Shown: piece after piece, positions 1 to 12,570 of the stretch | Numbering within the stretch: position 1 is the first letter of the stretch | How the letters are laid out: each line of letters starts with the position of its first letter | DNA from: Linnemannia hyalina | Lineage: Eukaryota; Mortierellomycota; Mortierellomycetes; Mortierellales; Mortierellaceae | Direction of reading: 5' to 3' | Length of the DNA stretch: 64,000 nt | Assembly (NCBI GenBank): GCA_019671135.1 | Contig: JAHRHY010000009.1 | Span: 1,736,001 to 1,800,000, forward strand | Position numbers and translations under genes: made by a program | The notes under the pieces: generated by a model | The model's input: the letters and a program-made list of their open reading frames with translations, nothing else | The model's database searches: none | What the model was told of the DNA's origin: nothing

Positions 1-1974
1 ATTGCTCTGTTGGTTGTAGGTCATGGCGTCGATTATGGAAGGCCGCGCATCGTAATGGCTCTCGATATCGTCTTCGTCATCGTCGAGGAGGGGATTGTCA
101 GAGGGATCACGGTGGGCATAAAGCTTCTTGTACTCGGCCTCGATCTCGGCGTCGGTCCGGTGGAGGTTCATCATCTCACGGATTTTGGACCATTGACCCG
201 AGAGGCGGAAGCGGGTTGCGGCGAGGTAGAGGGCTTCGCGTTCGTGTTGGGTCCAGGTCTTGGAGTGGACTATTACTATTCCTGGGTCTGGGTGTGATGT
301 TCCTGTGGTTGATAGTTGTTGTTGTTGTTGTTTTCTTGACTTGTCGTTGGTAGGTGAGGATGGGGACGAGGGTGGTGATCGGGCTGCTGGAGTGGTAGTA
401 GGCGGAGTGAGCTGGGAGGTAGGAGGTGGAGGGGGCGGATAGGGTTCATTAGGATGACCCCACGGATAGACAAACTCCTTTCGAGCGGGCTCTTCTACTT
501 TTGTGTTACTTGACGACGACGCTCCTGCTGCCGTGGACGAGGACGAGGAAGACGAGGCACTGGACCAAGGATAAGGGGTATAAGGGATCGGTACCAGATC
601 AGAAATCGCAGGCGTCTGGTACGAGAAGACACAGACCAGCGGTGCGACCATGGACGGTATGAAGGACGGTAGTGCAGCCGACAGGATCTGTGTGCATGCT
701 GCCGCGACACCAGGGGGAACTATTGTCGAGAGTCCGTTCGGGTCGCCCAGTCCTGCAAGTGCTGAGGGGCGATCGGTACCCAGTTGACCTGCCAGTGCGA
801 TCGAGTCAAAGTCGTCAGTGAGAGATTCTGTCTCACTCCTGCTACCATTGGCTTCTTGTTGTTGTTGCTGCTGATGTTGTTGGGCGTAGGTCGAAGTGGA
901 AGAGGAGGGGGACTCGGCCTGGTAGAATAACCCATTAGCAGCCTGCGCCAGAAGTGACCCGGTAACACTCGTAGGTGGGATGACCTGGGACAAGAAACTA
1001 TTCGTCAACGCAAACGCATACTTGGACGCGGGGGCTTCCTTCAACCGACTCAACACCATCTCCACCTGTCGATGCACCTGGGCCTCAACAACTTTCACAC
1101 CCTGATGCAAGTCATACAGAATCGTCTCCCTGGCCCGAACACGTCGACGTTGTATCCGTTGATGAAGTCGACCCAAGTTCTCACGGGCGACTTGTGAGGG
1201 AAGAGGGACTGTCTGAAGAGATTCGCGGAGGGTTGAGAGGTTGGTGAGGAGGCGGTGGCGTTCATTTTCGCGGATGGCTGTCCAGGTAGAGTAAGGGCCT
1301 CTTTGCCGAGGTGGGTGGTGATGGTGGTCTGATAGTCCTGGTGAGGACCTCCTGGACCTTGGATTTGTTATTGCCTCTGTTGCGTCTGCAGTTGGACCCA
1401 AGAGGGAGGAGTGGTATATGCTGGAGGATGATGAGGACCGTGAGAGACTGGAGAAGCGTTGTGATGGCGCGAATGGGGCGGCGTATGGAGGATATTGTCC
1501 CGAGGAGGAGAAGGATAAGCCGCTAGATTGCGGCTGTGGTGAATATATCTCTTCCTGGTTTTGGGCGTGCTCTGTTGACGTTTGTTGATGGTGGTGATAA
1601 TGCTGTTGTCGCTCCTGCTGCTGTTGCTGTTGTGCCTGAAAGAGCTCTCGCTGCCGATGGTACTCTTCATGAGCGTCCTGTAACCGACGGTGCTGTTTCC
1701 GGGTCAGATGTTGATGCCTCGGCTGGGTCTCATGTGTCTGACTACTGCTCTGTCGCTTGGCGGCTGCTCTCCTCTGCTGCTGCTGAACCTTACTTCCCGA
1801 TGTCCACGACGTTGACGACTGCGTGTCGTGCGAGGAGTCTAGGATATGTAAGCTTGTGGGTATTGCGAGTGTGTCTTGTGCGGTTGGTGCTGTTGTGGAG
1901 GAGGAGAAGAGGGATATAGGAGCCAGGTCGGGGGACCGGGGTGGGGATGCGAATACGCGTCTTTCCGGAGGCAT
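1..1974 (-). CDS. SANT/Myb-like domain protein, Q/H/S-rich (C-terminus off the left edge)
   Basis: One open frame of 658 codons runs from an ATG at 1974-1972 to the window edge without a stop. The nearest upstream in-frame stop is at 2017-2019, so this ATG is the first possible start. Residues 1 to about 200 are low complexity, rich in Ser, Gln, His and Arg. About 225-330 (YSTWTAIRENERHRLLTNLS onward) is a charged, probably helical stretch. Another Ser/Gln/Pro-rich linker follows. Residues about 571-622 contain KTWTQHEREALYLAATRF, then GQWSKIREMM and an acidic tail, with the Trp spacing of a SANT/Myb helix-turn-helix fold. Such domains bind DNA or histone tails, so a nuclear regulatory role is inferred. 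No intron is needed in the visible part. The specific family is not recognised, and a second repeat could lie beyond the edge. Confidence 0.72.
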   Translation of the reverse strand, partial: MPPERRVFASPPRSPDLAPISLFSSSTTAPTAQDTLAIPTSLHILDSSHDTQSSTSWTSGSKVQQQQRRAAAKRQSSSQTHETQPRHQHLTRKQHRRLQDAHEEYHRQRELFQAQQQQQQERQQHYHHHQQTSTEHAQNQEEIYSPQPQSSGLSFSSSGQYPPYAAPFAPSQRFSSLSRSSSSSSIYHSSLLGPTADATEAITNPRSRRSSPGLSDHHHHPPRQRGPYSTWTAIRENERHRLLTNLSTLRESLQTVPLPSQVARENLGRLHQRIQRRRVRARETILYDLHQGVKVVEAQVHRQVEMVLSRLKEAPASKYAFALTNSFLSQVIPPTSVTGSLLAQAANGLFYQAESPSSSTSTYAQQHQQQQQQEANGSRSETESLTDDFDSIALAGQLGTDRPSALAGLGDPNGLSTIVPPGVAAACTQILSAALPSFIPSMVAPLVCVFSYQTPAISDLVPIPYTPYPWSSASSSSSSSTAAGASSSSNTKVEEPARKEFVYPWGHPNEPYPPPPPPTSQLTPPTTTPAARSPPSSPSSPTNDKSRKQQQQQLSTTGTSHPDPGIVIVHSKTWTQHEREALYLAATRFRLSGQWSKIREMMNLHRTDAEIEAEYKKLYAHRDPSDNPLLDDDEDDIESHYDARPSIIDAMTYNQQSN

Positions 1975-2660
1975 TCTTGTCTTTGTGTGATCTATTTGAA
2001 GAGAAGTCAGACAGTGTTAGTAAGATTTATATTTGTCCCTTTGTCAGGAAAGGTCCAAGCACATCATCTTCAACCACATTCCCCTACACTTCATTCATAC
2101 ACACTCTCTCCCTTCACCTCCCCCCTTGCGTTCATTATCTGTATGGCAATGTGCTTCTCAATGTTGCATAAGAGGAGATTAGATGCCCCTCCACTGATGG
2201 TCTCTTATATCCAGGCACCATAAATCACAAACCTAGAAAGTCTCAGTCGTGGTTGTTACTTTTTGGTTGCAAAGGAAGGAGAAAAAGCTTTTCAGTGAAG
2301 GAATTGAATGTGAAAGGAATGGAGGAAAGCGAGTCAGGAGAAAACTTGTGAATGCCGAAAAAAACAACTTTTTGAAGCGAATGGAATGAAACAAAGAAGT
2401 GTCAGCTGGGAGAATGAAAGAAAGTGTCAAGGAATGAGTTGTGTGGGAGATGGAAGGAGAGGCGAGAAGGTACAAAAAAGAATAAAGAAGGGAACCGCAA
2501 CAAAACAAAAAGAAGACAAACGTCAAAAACAACGAAACAAAGAAAAGTGTCGTATCACTTCGAGGAAGAAAGGGAACAGGAACGCATCTTATGCCCCACT
2601 TCTGCCACCCTTTATGTGTGTCTGTTGACACCGTCAACAAAGGGCCTTTGTAAACAAGCA

Positions 2661-2708
2661 CAAACAAAACAAACAAACAAACAAACAAACAAGCAGCAGC
2701 AGCAGCAG
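2661..2708. repeat. Compound microsatellite (ACAA)n-(AGC)n
   Basis: About eight CAAA-type tetranucleotide units run directly into five AGC trinucleotides. The tract is non-coding, inside the spacer upstream of the SANT-domain gene. Confidence 0.9.
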
Positions 2709-5700
2709 GCTAATGAAAAAAGAATCGGATAGGGTGATGTGAGTGGGGTGAGAGAGTGAACTCAAAAGAAGCATATTCTTGAGCGAAGGAGCAAGCCGAG
2801 TGGCGGCTGGAAAAATGATCTTGTTTGGCGAGGCCTACAATCCTGTCGCTTTGGTTTGTCCCTCGCTTGGGCCGGATGGGGCAAGAGGAGACATAAAAAT
2901 ATTTTCTTTGTACCCTTTCGCCCAATTGAGTTATCTTTCAACAGTCCTTCTTTGTCGTTTGCACCTCATCCTCCCTTCCACCCGTTTCTCCCACCAAGAC
3001 TGAGGGAGGAGGCTCAATTGCACTTCGAGGCCCTGGAAGCGCAGTAAAATATACGTGCAAAAGGCTTGTATTTCATTTTTTTGTTGGTTCCTTTCTCGCA
3101 AGCCGGCCCCCTCTTTTTTTGATTTGTGATTTTCCCGGCTCGCTTCATGCTTGTGACAAACAACAAAAACATTACATGGAGCCTTACTGTCCTTTCTTTG
3201 GGCATCCCAACACTGCCGTTGTTGTCCAGCAATCAACTTTATTGTTTTCCGTATTAGTTGTTTCTTATCTCAAAACACATCAGGAGCGCTCCACTCGCTT
3301 ACCAAGTATCGAGCGAAGCTAAACAGCGCGCCATCGTACGCAAAGATGGTTGCATATTCCCATATCCTTTGCTAACGCAGGGATCGGTTCCCTGTTCTTT
3401 CGCTTTCGCTTTCGCAGAGTCGGGAAGCAATCCCAATTCGGCGATGCGGACTGTCCTTTCCTTTTGGTTTCTTGTTTCTGTGCCTAGTTGTTGACCCTAG
3501 TGCGCTTGGTCCATATCTACTTTCAAAAATGATAGGGTAGGAGACATGCGATCTACTTTACAGGAACACATCGAACGAGAACGCGTGCATTGGTCCTAGA
3601 TGTCTTTCTTGCTCCGTGTTCTTCCATTCTTTCTTCCCGATCTTATCATGAACCTCTATCGCCCCGGTTGGCATGAGCGAGGTTGTCACTTTTTGTCCAC
3701 AAACAGACACTCCCCTTTGGTAGGCACTGTCGCCATAGAGCGCATTAATGTTAAGCACTCCCAGTCACAGTCTCTTTAGCCCAATCCCTTCTCAAGGGCC
3801 TGTTGTTGTTTATCTTTGCCTTTGCTGTTGTTGTTTATGTTTTCTCTTCAATGGCTGTCTTTTTCTTTCATTCAGGGTTCATCCTTTCGGCTCGTTCGTC
3901 TTCTTCGCTTCAGCAAGTTCTAGGCAGGTTGAGATTTGTCCTGACAAGTTGCCACTAATAAAAATGTGAGTGGAAAATTAGAACCCCGATCGCGAATCGG
4001 CACAAGGGAGGGTCCCCAGTTCAGCTTCTTTTGATGCCCCAGATGTCGGCTCTGTCGAACACAGTCTTTTTACAAGCATGGGATCACACTTATTGAGAAT
4101 GATGGCGACAACCGAGATCATTTTATTCCTTTAATCGTCTGCCTAACAGACGTTCCACCTCTCTCTCTCTCTCCCTCTCTCACTCTCTCGGTCCGAGCAA
4201 TAGCCCTGACGAGTTTTGACGGTCACCGTTTTACTCTTACCCTACTCTCCATCCCAACAAACAAAGAATTCAAACCACCAAGTGAAAAGCAACAACAACG
4301 TTCACGTTTGAACTGGACTATGCTGGAGCGACAGATATATGGAGAACATCAACTTTTTTAAACCCTTCGTAGAAGACTCATCGTACAACCACTCATCTTT
4401 CGCTCCCATTCTAAAACTACCCAACATGTTTGCACAGGCACACCAAAAATAAATAAATTAAACAGCTGTTTTCATAGATTTCTTGTGAGTGTCAACAATC
4501 GTTGGGCACGGTCGTCCGTTCGTCCATCTCTTGCCACTTTACTTTTGCCACTCTCTTGTTTTTGACCTTTTTGCATGATAGTTCCAGAGACGTGAATGAC
4601 CGCCAGTCAGTCAAGAAGGCAACAAAAGACAAAACTGCAGGGTAGGAATAACAATGGGGGAGGGGAGGAGTCGTGGTCTTGGATACTAACAGCCTGACAA
4701 GGTGCACTTCCCTTCCTCTTTTTTTCCTATTGTTTGCTCAGCTCTCCATCTGCGATTCCAAGTCCAACAAAAACACGCGGACAGGACAACCCCCTTTTTT
4801 ACACTCAATAGGTTCAGATCTATCTTCAAAGGGTGGGGCGGCCTGGGGCGTGTGTTTACATGTGAGCTATGCTATCCCTTGCTTGTGTTTTAAAGCATGC
4901 GCACCGTCCCACGTTCTTGTTGGGTTTTCTCTCTCTCTATCTCGGCCAATTATGCAAAATGTAGTTTTTGCGCATGGGTAATATCGTGGAAAAATGAAAG
5001 AAAGAGATTGAGAGAGGGAGAGGGAGACATGGATCGGCAGGGTTGTGCACAAAGGAAAAACTAAGCAGCAGAAAAAAATGCATCCCGGTAGGCTCGAGCG
5101 AAAACGCATGTCCAATGAAATGTGTGTCTACCAAATGGAGAACAGAAAAGAATAATGGTCGAGGTTAAAGGGATTGAATATAGTGGATGCTTATGTATCC
5201 CTTCTCGCTCTTCCTCTCTCTTACTCTCTCGCCTCTTCGACCAAGAAAAAGGCAAGCCTGCAGGAAGGCTCCATTAAACCAAGCATGGTCGGGGTCTGAG
5301 CAAAGGCAGAACGGATACCGAGAAAGTAGAGAAAAATGAGGCGAAAAATGAGAGAACGTGAAAGCAGGAAAGAGGATGAAGAAAAATGTAGGGAAAACAG
5401 GGATATAAAGAGCGAGAGAAGGGACGAGAGTACTAGATGTATGCTGGATCATGAGCCATGGATGCTCAAGGCGTAGTAAAATTTTGACCCTCCGTGTCTG
5501 ACAAGGAGGGGGGAAAAAAGGGAGGGTGAAGCGAAAGTTGCTCTTGAACTGCCGAGTCCATTAAAATGAGCATTGACCAAAGTGAGCACAGATAAAAAGG
5601 GTAAGACGGCAGAGTGGACAGTTGGATGAAAAAAGAGGCAACAAAAGGTCATGAGTGAGAGGGAAGGGGATAGAACATAGAGTTTTCTTTTGTGGACTGA

Positions 5701-6408
5701 TCATGGGTAAATGAGTCGCTCTCTCCAGTGTCAAGTCTAGATGCTATGGGATCTAGGAAGGAGGGGAGAAAGAAGGGTGGAAGGGAGAAGGGATGGTAGG
5801 AAGGCAAGTGAAAGCCATGCAAGTCAAGATAAGAAAGAAATAAGGTCTGACTGCTATTTCACTTTCGCCTCATTTCTGTGAACGGGGGCATCGCAGTCCA
5901 ATCCTTTGAGCACAGCATTTCACAATGGTAGAGAGATGAAAAGAAAGGAGAAAAGATGAATAGCTCTCAAACGATTTCTCTATGCTCCTCTCCCTCTCCC
6001 TCCCCTTCTAGCGAACAAAACAAATATGTGCTTCTAGATCAAGGACACCCAGCGAAAACAATTCAGGAGGTAGACCTTGTCTAGGTCTTGCGCTCCCGTT
6101 CTATTTTCCGCTCGAGGTTGGTTTGCTTTCTACGACTGTCAATCGGACAATCTTTCCAAACGTGGCCTGTGATCGATTCCTTCTTTTTTTTACACTCCTC
6201 CTGTCTTTTGCAGTGAAAACAGTAAACGCGAAGGGGAGGAGTAGGAAGATCTTTTCAACGAGGAATGTGAAGCGTAGTGGTCTTGCGACAAAGAAAATAA
6301 AACATAGAAAAGGTCTTGATCTGCAGCATAGCTACATCGATTCCAAGACGTGAAAAAAGTGCTATGCTAGAACGAATGACGGGTACGACGCATGGAGCTG
6401 CAGATTCC

Positions 6409-6424
6409 AAAAAAAAAAAAAAAA
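6409..6424. repeat. Homopolymer A16
   Basis: Sixteen consecutive A residues in the intergenic desert. No retroposon body was recognised next to it. Confidence 0.9.
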
Positions 6425-9400
6425 TGTTATGCAGGATGATGATAGGGTGAAAAAAATACTGAAATAGGACGTAAGTGAATAGGAGGTGTGTATGTGCGTG
6501 AAAAGTGAGACGACAAAGAAAAAGATTATATATGCGCGAAATAGGTGTGCAGCTCGCGTCGCGCGTGCGCGTTGTGGCGCGTCATTATGCTATCTCTGAT
6601 TCTCTCTTTTTTTTTTTTAGACAGCAAGCCTCTTCGAATCTTTTTAGGGGATGATGTTTTAGTTGAGATGGATCATGAAAGAAGCAAGCAGCCGCTTTTT
6701 GCGAACAAATGAACACCAGTTTGAGCTTTTAAAGTATTTTGTACCTTTAAAATGGAGTAGCTTAGGGCCTTTGTATCAAATAAAAGAAAAGGCAATGCTC
6801 AGCGGCAACAAACAAGCAAGAAGTGAAGGTGGCCATTAGTTGGGTCAATGTCACTGATGTGCCAAATCACCGACACTCACAGAGCCCATCACTGATGACG
6901 CGTCGGCAAAGTTCATTCCATTCAGGGAGTAAAGTACAGGGTCTCTAGGCGTGTTCTTTGTCTCTTTAACTCCATCTCGGTTCTTTGCTATTGCCGGGTC
7001 ATGCCTAATGAACTATATAGTGCCAATGGGTCTCTGTCGATGATTTTTTCGCTCCTTGTGCATCTGCGTTATTCGTTTCATATGTTTTGTGTACTATGTT
7101 TTCAGGAACCGGTTCACACCTTGTTTCCTTTTCATCATCTTTCTTTGTTTGTTTACTGCCTCAGTAAACACTCCTCTCCTTAAACCCGTTCTCTATGTGT
7201 TTGTTTGAATTCCAGCCTAGATGCACGATTCCGGGCACCTGTGCTTCTGTTTAAATTCAGAACGCGAAATTGAGACTACACAGAATAGAATAGTGACAAG
7301 GATAGAAAAGCGAGTGGCTAGAAAGGCACATCTAGCTCGCCAGACAGAAAAAATAAACTCCCACCCCTTCAATCCTTCCTCTCCCTCCTTTTTTTTGCAT
7401 TGTGTTTCTTCATTATTTTTTGTCGCATGATCGACTTCTTTCCTTGTCCCCGAATCTGACGAGCACGAGGAGGAGTGGCGGGAGAAGGAGATAGGTTGGT
7501 GATAGAAAGTGGGTCTTCTAACTCTCAATACAAAACCACAGAACTGATGTCGCGTCTGTCCTCTACCGAGTCTGCATTGCGGAAATGAATTTGGGCGAGC
7601 CCTAAAATGAAAAATGAAAAATGAAAAATAGACGAGTAAGCAAGCAAGCGAACACTTCTACAAAGCATGGTTGTGAACAGGAAAAAAAGTAAATTAGTAC
7701 AAAAACGCCGATCAAGTTTGATTCATTCATATCTTTCACAGGCAGATCTGAAGTGAGGAATGAAATATCACTCCTTTTTTTTGTTTTTGCTGTTCCCCGA
7801 CCAATTGTTTTGTTTGTTGTGACAAGAGAGCGAGAGGCAAACGGTCTACCTGACGGGACGGGGGCGGGCAGGGAGGCTCATAAAAAAGTGGGGTGTTACT
7901 GCCTTCTCACTTTCCTCACGCACATGCAGCTGGTACCTTGTAGTGTTCATTTAACGAGGAAGTTGGTCGTTGTTCATGAGGATAGCAAAATGGACATGTT
8001 TTGTGCGTGTTCCAAAAAAGAGCAATGAAAGGCAGATGGGCGTGGAGGAAGGAATCGTCCGTCCTTCCTCCAGGATGGAGCAAACTAGCTGAAGAATAAA
8101 TGTCCTTGGCTTGGATGAGTTAAAAATAACACAATGGCGAACAGTCCAGGAGGTGAAAGTTCGCGAGGAATCGAGAGCATGAAGAAGGGAGGGAGAGAGA
8201 ACATACGAAAAAGGAGTGAAAAATTGTTCTATTCCAACAGAAAGGGAAGAAAAAGAGAGAGGCGCGTCCCATCATCTCTGCGAAAGGTGAAACGATGGTT
8301 CGGACGGATTTAGTTCGTGGCTTCGAGTGGGGACAAAGTTAAGTCTATTCTCACACACGTCGATGATCTATTAAAGAGGGAAATGAATACGGATGGGTGT
8401 TGACGTGCGTGGGTGCAGTTGCTCAACAAAAAAAACGGGAGGCCCAACGTCAATATGGAAAGGAGAGAGAGGCACATCCAGTTCGCAGAAATGACCTCAA
8501 AAAATAGAGAACGAAGAGCATTGACGACAAGTGTGAGTTACATGTAAAGACATTGTGGGACTCGACAGAGAAACAGCATCCCTCTTTTCTTCCTCCTCTT
8601 TAGGCCTGCCTCCATGTTCGTTTGCATTCTATCGTTGAGGACGCACACATAATGGTGTGGTGTACCACGCAAAAAGAAAAGACAATTTTTTTTGATGGCC
8701 GTTGCAATGCGTTCTTGGAGCCTTTTTCCACTATCACCGTCAATGAACTCGCTTTGGCGATGAATGTGAGTGAGACTCGTCCATATTGTACAATGAGAGA
8801 GTACAAATGGCTGAACCTTCATCGAAGGGAGTAATGGCTGAATGAATAGACGATCTGATTGAAAGGGAGATGACGAGATATGACTATTCGGAACAAACAA
8901 AAACAGAACAAAAAAAAAAAAGCGAAAAATTATCGATCTGTGCCTGTCTGACTTGCAACTTGCATCCTAGAGACACGAGGGATCGTTCCATACTTTGCAT
9001 TATTGCTATACCTGTTTGATTTGTTTGATACATTGTTGTATCGTCCCTTATTTCCATCTCCCCTTCCCCTTCCCCTTCCCCTGACCCGATTCATCGACCT
9101 TGCCCTCTCTCTCCCTCCCATCCTCCGTTCCTCTCCCCTCCTAACAATATACAACGAAAGAAAGTCCATACTTTCATTTTTATCGCTCGCATTTTCTAGT
9201 CCTTTCCATCACCCTCCTTCTTCCTCCCTCTCCCTCTCGCGCGCTTTTCTAGCCCTCTTCTTCCCATCTGCCCGACTGTTTATGTTTGTTTTGTGTTCCC
9301 TCTCAACGTGCAGGATGCATTCCTACAAGCTCTGTCCATGTTGAGCTCAATTTCACAAAAAAAACAAACCCCAGCCTTCCCTTCTTCTCACTCAATCATT

Positions 9401-9530
9401 CAGTCACTCAGTCACTCAATCTCCATGGCTCAGACCCGCCCATTCTTGCACAGGCTCACTCACTTGTTCACTCACTCCTCCCCCTTACTTGCCCCTTGAC
9501 TCGCGCTCAAGCGGACAGACCTCCCACTCT

Positions 9531-9533
<3 letters not shown>

Positions 9534-9603
<70 letters not shown>

Positions 9604-9632
9604 TCTCTCTCTTTCTCTTTCACTCTCTCCCT
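9534..9632. repeat. Long CT microsatellite
   Basis: An essentially perfect CT dinucleotide run of about 62 bp (roughly 31 units) is followed by an interrupted CT/TTTC tail to about 9632. It is a homopurine-homopyrimidine mirror-type tract about 1.3 kb upstream of the oxygenase start codon. Confidence 0.95.
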
Positions 9633-10023
9633 CTCCCACCCTCCCTCTGTTATGGCTTCCCGCCTCCAGTCCGTGGGTCGGAACAATCCTGCCTCTGAGC
9701 CCAACAAACAGTTGCGCCCACTCATTCACACACAAAGGAAGAGAGTAATGCTGAATGCTTCCTCTCAAATAACCACGATATTGTGCGCTGTTATTAAAGG
9801 GCTATTTCATCATGGGAGCTCCCTTCATCATTGATATTGCCACTTTACGAAAAGCGTCGAGCGACAACGAACAACGATGCGTTGAGAATGGGGGCACACA
9901 TGGTGACTAGTAGACGATAGTACCCAGTGTCTTCTTCGCCCTCCCTCTTTTTTTTTTCGTTCAATTGAATGAGATTGGTTGTAGTGAATATTGAAAATGA
10001 GAGCCTTGTGCGCATCTCTCTGA

Positions 10024-10024
<1 letters not shown>

Positions 10025-10066
<42 letters not shown>
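10025..10066. repeat. (TG)21 microsatellite
   Basis: Twenty-one perfect TG units, an alternating purine-pyrimidine tract able in principle to adopt Z-DNA. It lies about 0.9 kb upstream of the oxygenase start codon. Confidence 0.95.
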
Positions 10067-10069
<3 letters not shown>

Positions 10070-10956
10070 TAGTGCATAGATTTCCACCACGGACCCTTTT
10101 TTCTATTTATTTCAATTGTATCGAGTGTCTGCATGACCATGGACTTAGATCGAGGCCCATGGGTATAAAAGGGCAGACCACCACCCGGCTTTCATCTCTT
10201 GTTTTCTCCTTTTGCCGCACCACCATCAGTCTGTTTTCTTCCTCACTTCGCTTTGCTACCATTGCAAAAATACCCATACCAAAGACTAGCCATACAAACA
10301 CTACAAAAGGCAGCTCGCTTCTCCTTTGTCGTACTTCATCCCCTTCCGTGTGATCCCCCATAGTCCGTAGCCCATCTTCCAAACCATATCCCCGAACATA
10401 GCAATAGCACAACAACACGCTCCTGTCAATCCCCTTCCAGCATCGCATACACATGCACACACCCACTCATCACTTTCCCTCTACATCTGATTCATTACAA
10501 TTCCAATCCCTCGACCTACATACAAGATCCCCATTCTCTGCTTTTCTTCATTTCAAGCAACAACACTGTACTTCTCTTCCAATACGGTAAGAGACACCCT
10601 CGCAAATGGACGGACCTGGATGCACCTTTGTCGATTGTAACTGAGCGATGACACAGTTGAGGGACGACCCACTGACCCAAGCTTATGCAACTTTGTTTTC
10701 TTTTTTTTTTTCTTTTTCCTCCGCTCATCCATCTCACCCCTGACCGCATGCACTGATTAAACAGACCCCGATCACGTTCTTGCAAAAGCGCAACAACAAC
10801 ACACACTCGTACGCCATTTCCCCATCCCTGAATCCATCACATTAGTGCCAACCCTAGCCTCATCTCTCTTGTATATCCCTCTGTTCCTGCCCTACCCTTT
10901 TTTATCCTCCTTCACACTTCGTGTCTGTGCGCGCGCCCGAACGCCCTACTACACCA

Positions 10957-12570
10957 ATGATGTCTCCTGTCACCACTGCCGCCGCCACTGCTACTGCCAT
11001 GCCCCTCCTCAAGTCGGAGATGACGCCAACGGCCATTGATGCAGCATCGCCCTCAGACCCCTCCTGCATGTCCAACAACACCTCCTTTCCAGTTGTTAAG
11101 ACTCTGTCCCTTCGAGACTATCTCTCTCCTGAAACACGAACGCAATTCCTGGAGGAAATGCGCCAGTCGCTGGTGACGATCGGAACCTTTTATATCAAGG
11201 ACCACGGTGTTGCCACGTCACTTACGACAAGTGCCATGAAGACTGCCCGAGACTACTTTTCGTTGCCACTCGAGGAGAAGAAGAAGATGATGATTGGTAA
11301 CAGCCGCCACTTCAGAGGCTATAAACTCATTGGTAAGTTTTCGTAGGCTCTCATTTTCTCTCTACTGCTAGTTTTTGCTCTCTCTCTGTCCTCTTCTCCA
11401 TACTATGGTCCTATACTTTTGGGGTGTCTTGTCTTCGCCTTTTATTGTAGTTATTTCCTTCTGTGCTTCATGTGATGGAGTGAGCTCCGGCCGTTATTTT
11501 TCCCTCCCCCTTGTGCCTTTTTTTTTCTAGTCCCTCCTGAATATGAATTCATTCAGGAGACCTTATTTGTTTCTCTGCACCCTGGCCTCCTCCCCCTTGA
11601 CTATTAAATTACCTTCCATTTCTCTAACCACTAAGATTTATTTCTCTCCGCCTCATTGGACATAGGCAAAGAGCTCACAAACAACCAGGTCGACCACCGT
11701 GAACAGCTCCAATTCGGGCCAGAGCGGGCACCACTCGACGGCTTTGCTCCTTCCATCTCGCCCAACTACCACGGTCTCCAGGGACCCAACCAATGGCCAG
11801 TCACCACTCTTGAAGCCGTCCCTGAGTTTCAGTCAACCATCCTCAGTTTCATGACTGAGCTTGAGACCCTGTCACATCACCTCATGGAAGCCGTCGCTCT
11901 ATCCTTGGGCCTTGACGCGTCTTATTTCAGAACCATGTTTGGCCAGTCGCCTTACTACCGCCTCAAGTGTGCCAAGTACCCCTCAGTCGATAAGGCTGCT
12001 ACTATCGGATGTGGTGCACACAAGGATACGGGTTTCTTGACCGTCCTGCTCCAAGATATGGTTGGTGGTCTCCAGGGTCAGGACCCTAAGACGGGCGAGT
12101 GGGTGGATACGCGTCCCATTCCCGATACATTCATTGTTACCATGGGCGAGGCGATCGAGCGGTTGACGGGTGGTTTGTACCATGCGACGGTTCACCGCGT
12201 CTTGAACAACACCTCGGGCCATGACCGGTATAGCATCCCCTTCTTTTTCGACCCTGCCGTCGACGCCAAGATCCCACACCGTATTTCTCAGCTATTTACT
12301 GGTTCCAAGCCTCTGGTTCCTTCAATGTCGCCCTCATCGCTGATCGGAGGGTCAGCTTCCGAGTGGGAATCTGAAGAAGATGAGCTCGAGGACAAGGTGG
12401 ATGCTTTGGGCATTCACGATGAAGTGGATGCGAGAGCTGAGGGGGAGGTTGTTGTTACTGGGGAGGTCCGCAGCGTAAGAGGAACCTGGAGCAATGGTGA
12501 ACATATCTTTGAGACGGTGCATCGCTGTCATCCTGAGGTCTTTGAGCGCTGGTACACTCCTGAGCTTTAA
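10957..12570 (+). CDS. 2-oxoglutarate/Fe(II) dioxygenase, isopenicillin-N-synthase-like
   Basis: Two exons, 10957-11332 and 11666-12570, are joined across a GTAAGT...ATAG intron of 333 bp, giving 426 residues. The first two codons are both ATG; the first is taken as start. Residues about 45-90 match the DIOX_N region (GTFYIKDHGV). The 2OG-Fe(II) core has His244-x-Asp246 (AHKDTG), the distal His302 (ATVHRV) and the Arg313-x-Ser315 that binds 2-oxoglutarate (RYS). All metal and cosubstrate ligands are therefore present and activity is expected. Family members hydroxylate, desaturate or cyclise small molecules; the substrate is unknown. Unusually, an acidic Ser/Glu/Asp-rich insert (about residues 345-395) separates the RxS motif from the C-terminal helix. 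No biosynthetic genes adjoin it, so a secondary-metabolite cluster is not supported. Confidence 0.9.

Larger units (their letters stand above)
1975..10956. other. 9 kb intergenic desert between divergent genes
   Basis: I find no convincing gene here. Open frames are short, low in complexity and follow purine- or pyrimidine-rich strands. The region holds several simple repeats (listed separately), a CGCG-rich patch at about 6553-6587 and an ACGCGT at 6897-6902. Pyrimidine-rich DNA at 9060-9650 and 10180-10930 leads up to the oxygenase gene. Both flanking genes are transcribed outward, so both promoters and 5' leaders lie here. Untranslated exons or non-coding RNAs cannot be excluded. Confidence 0.6.

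Noticed and set aside
2233..2688. 151-codon minus-strand frame rich in Phe and Leu
   Set aside because: A product of a purine-rich plus strand; no start context or domain supports it.
9286..9834. 182-codon plus-strand frame
   Set aside because: It reads through the CT microsatellite (Ser-Leu repeats) and has no other coding character.
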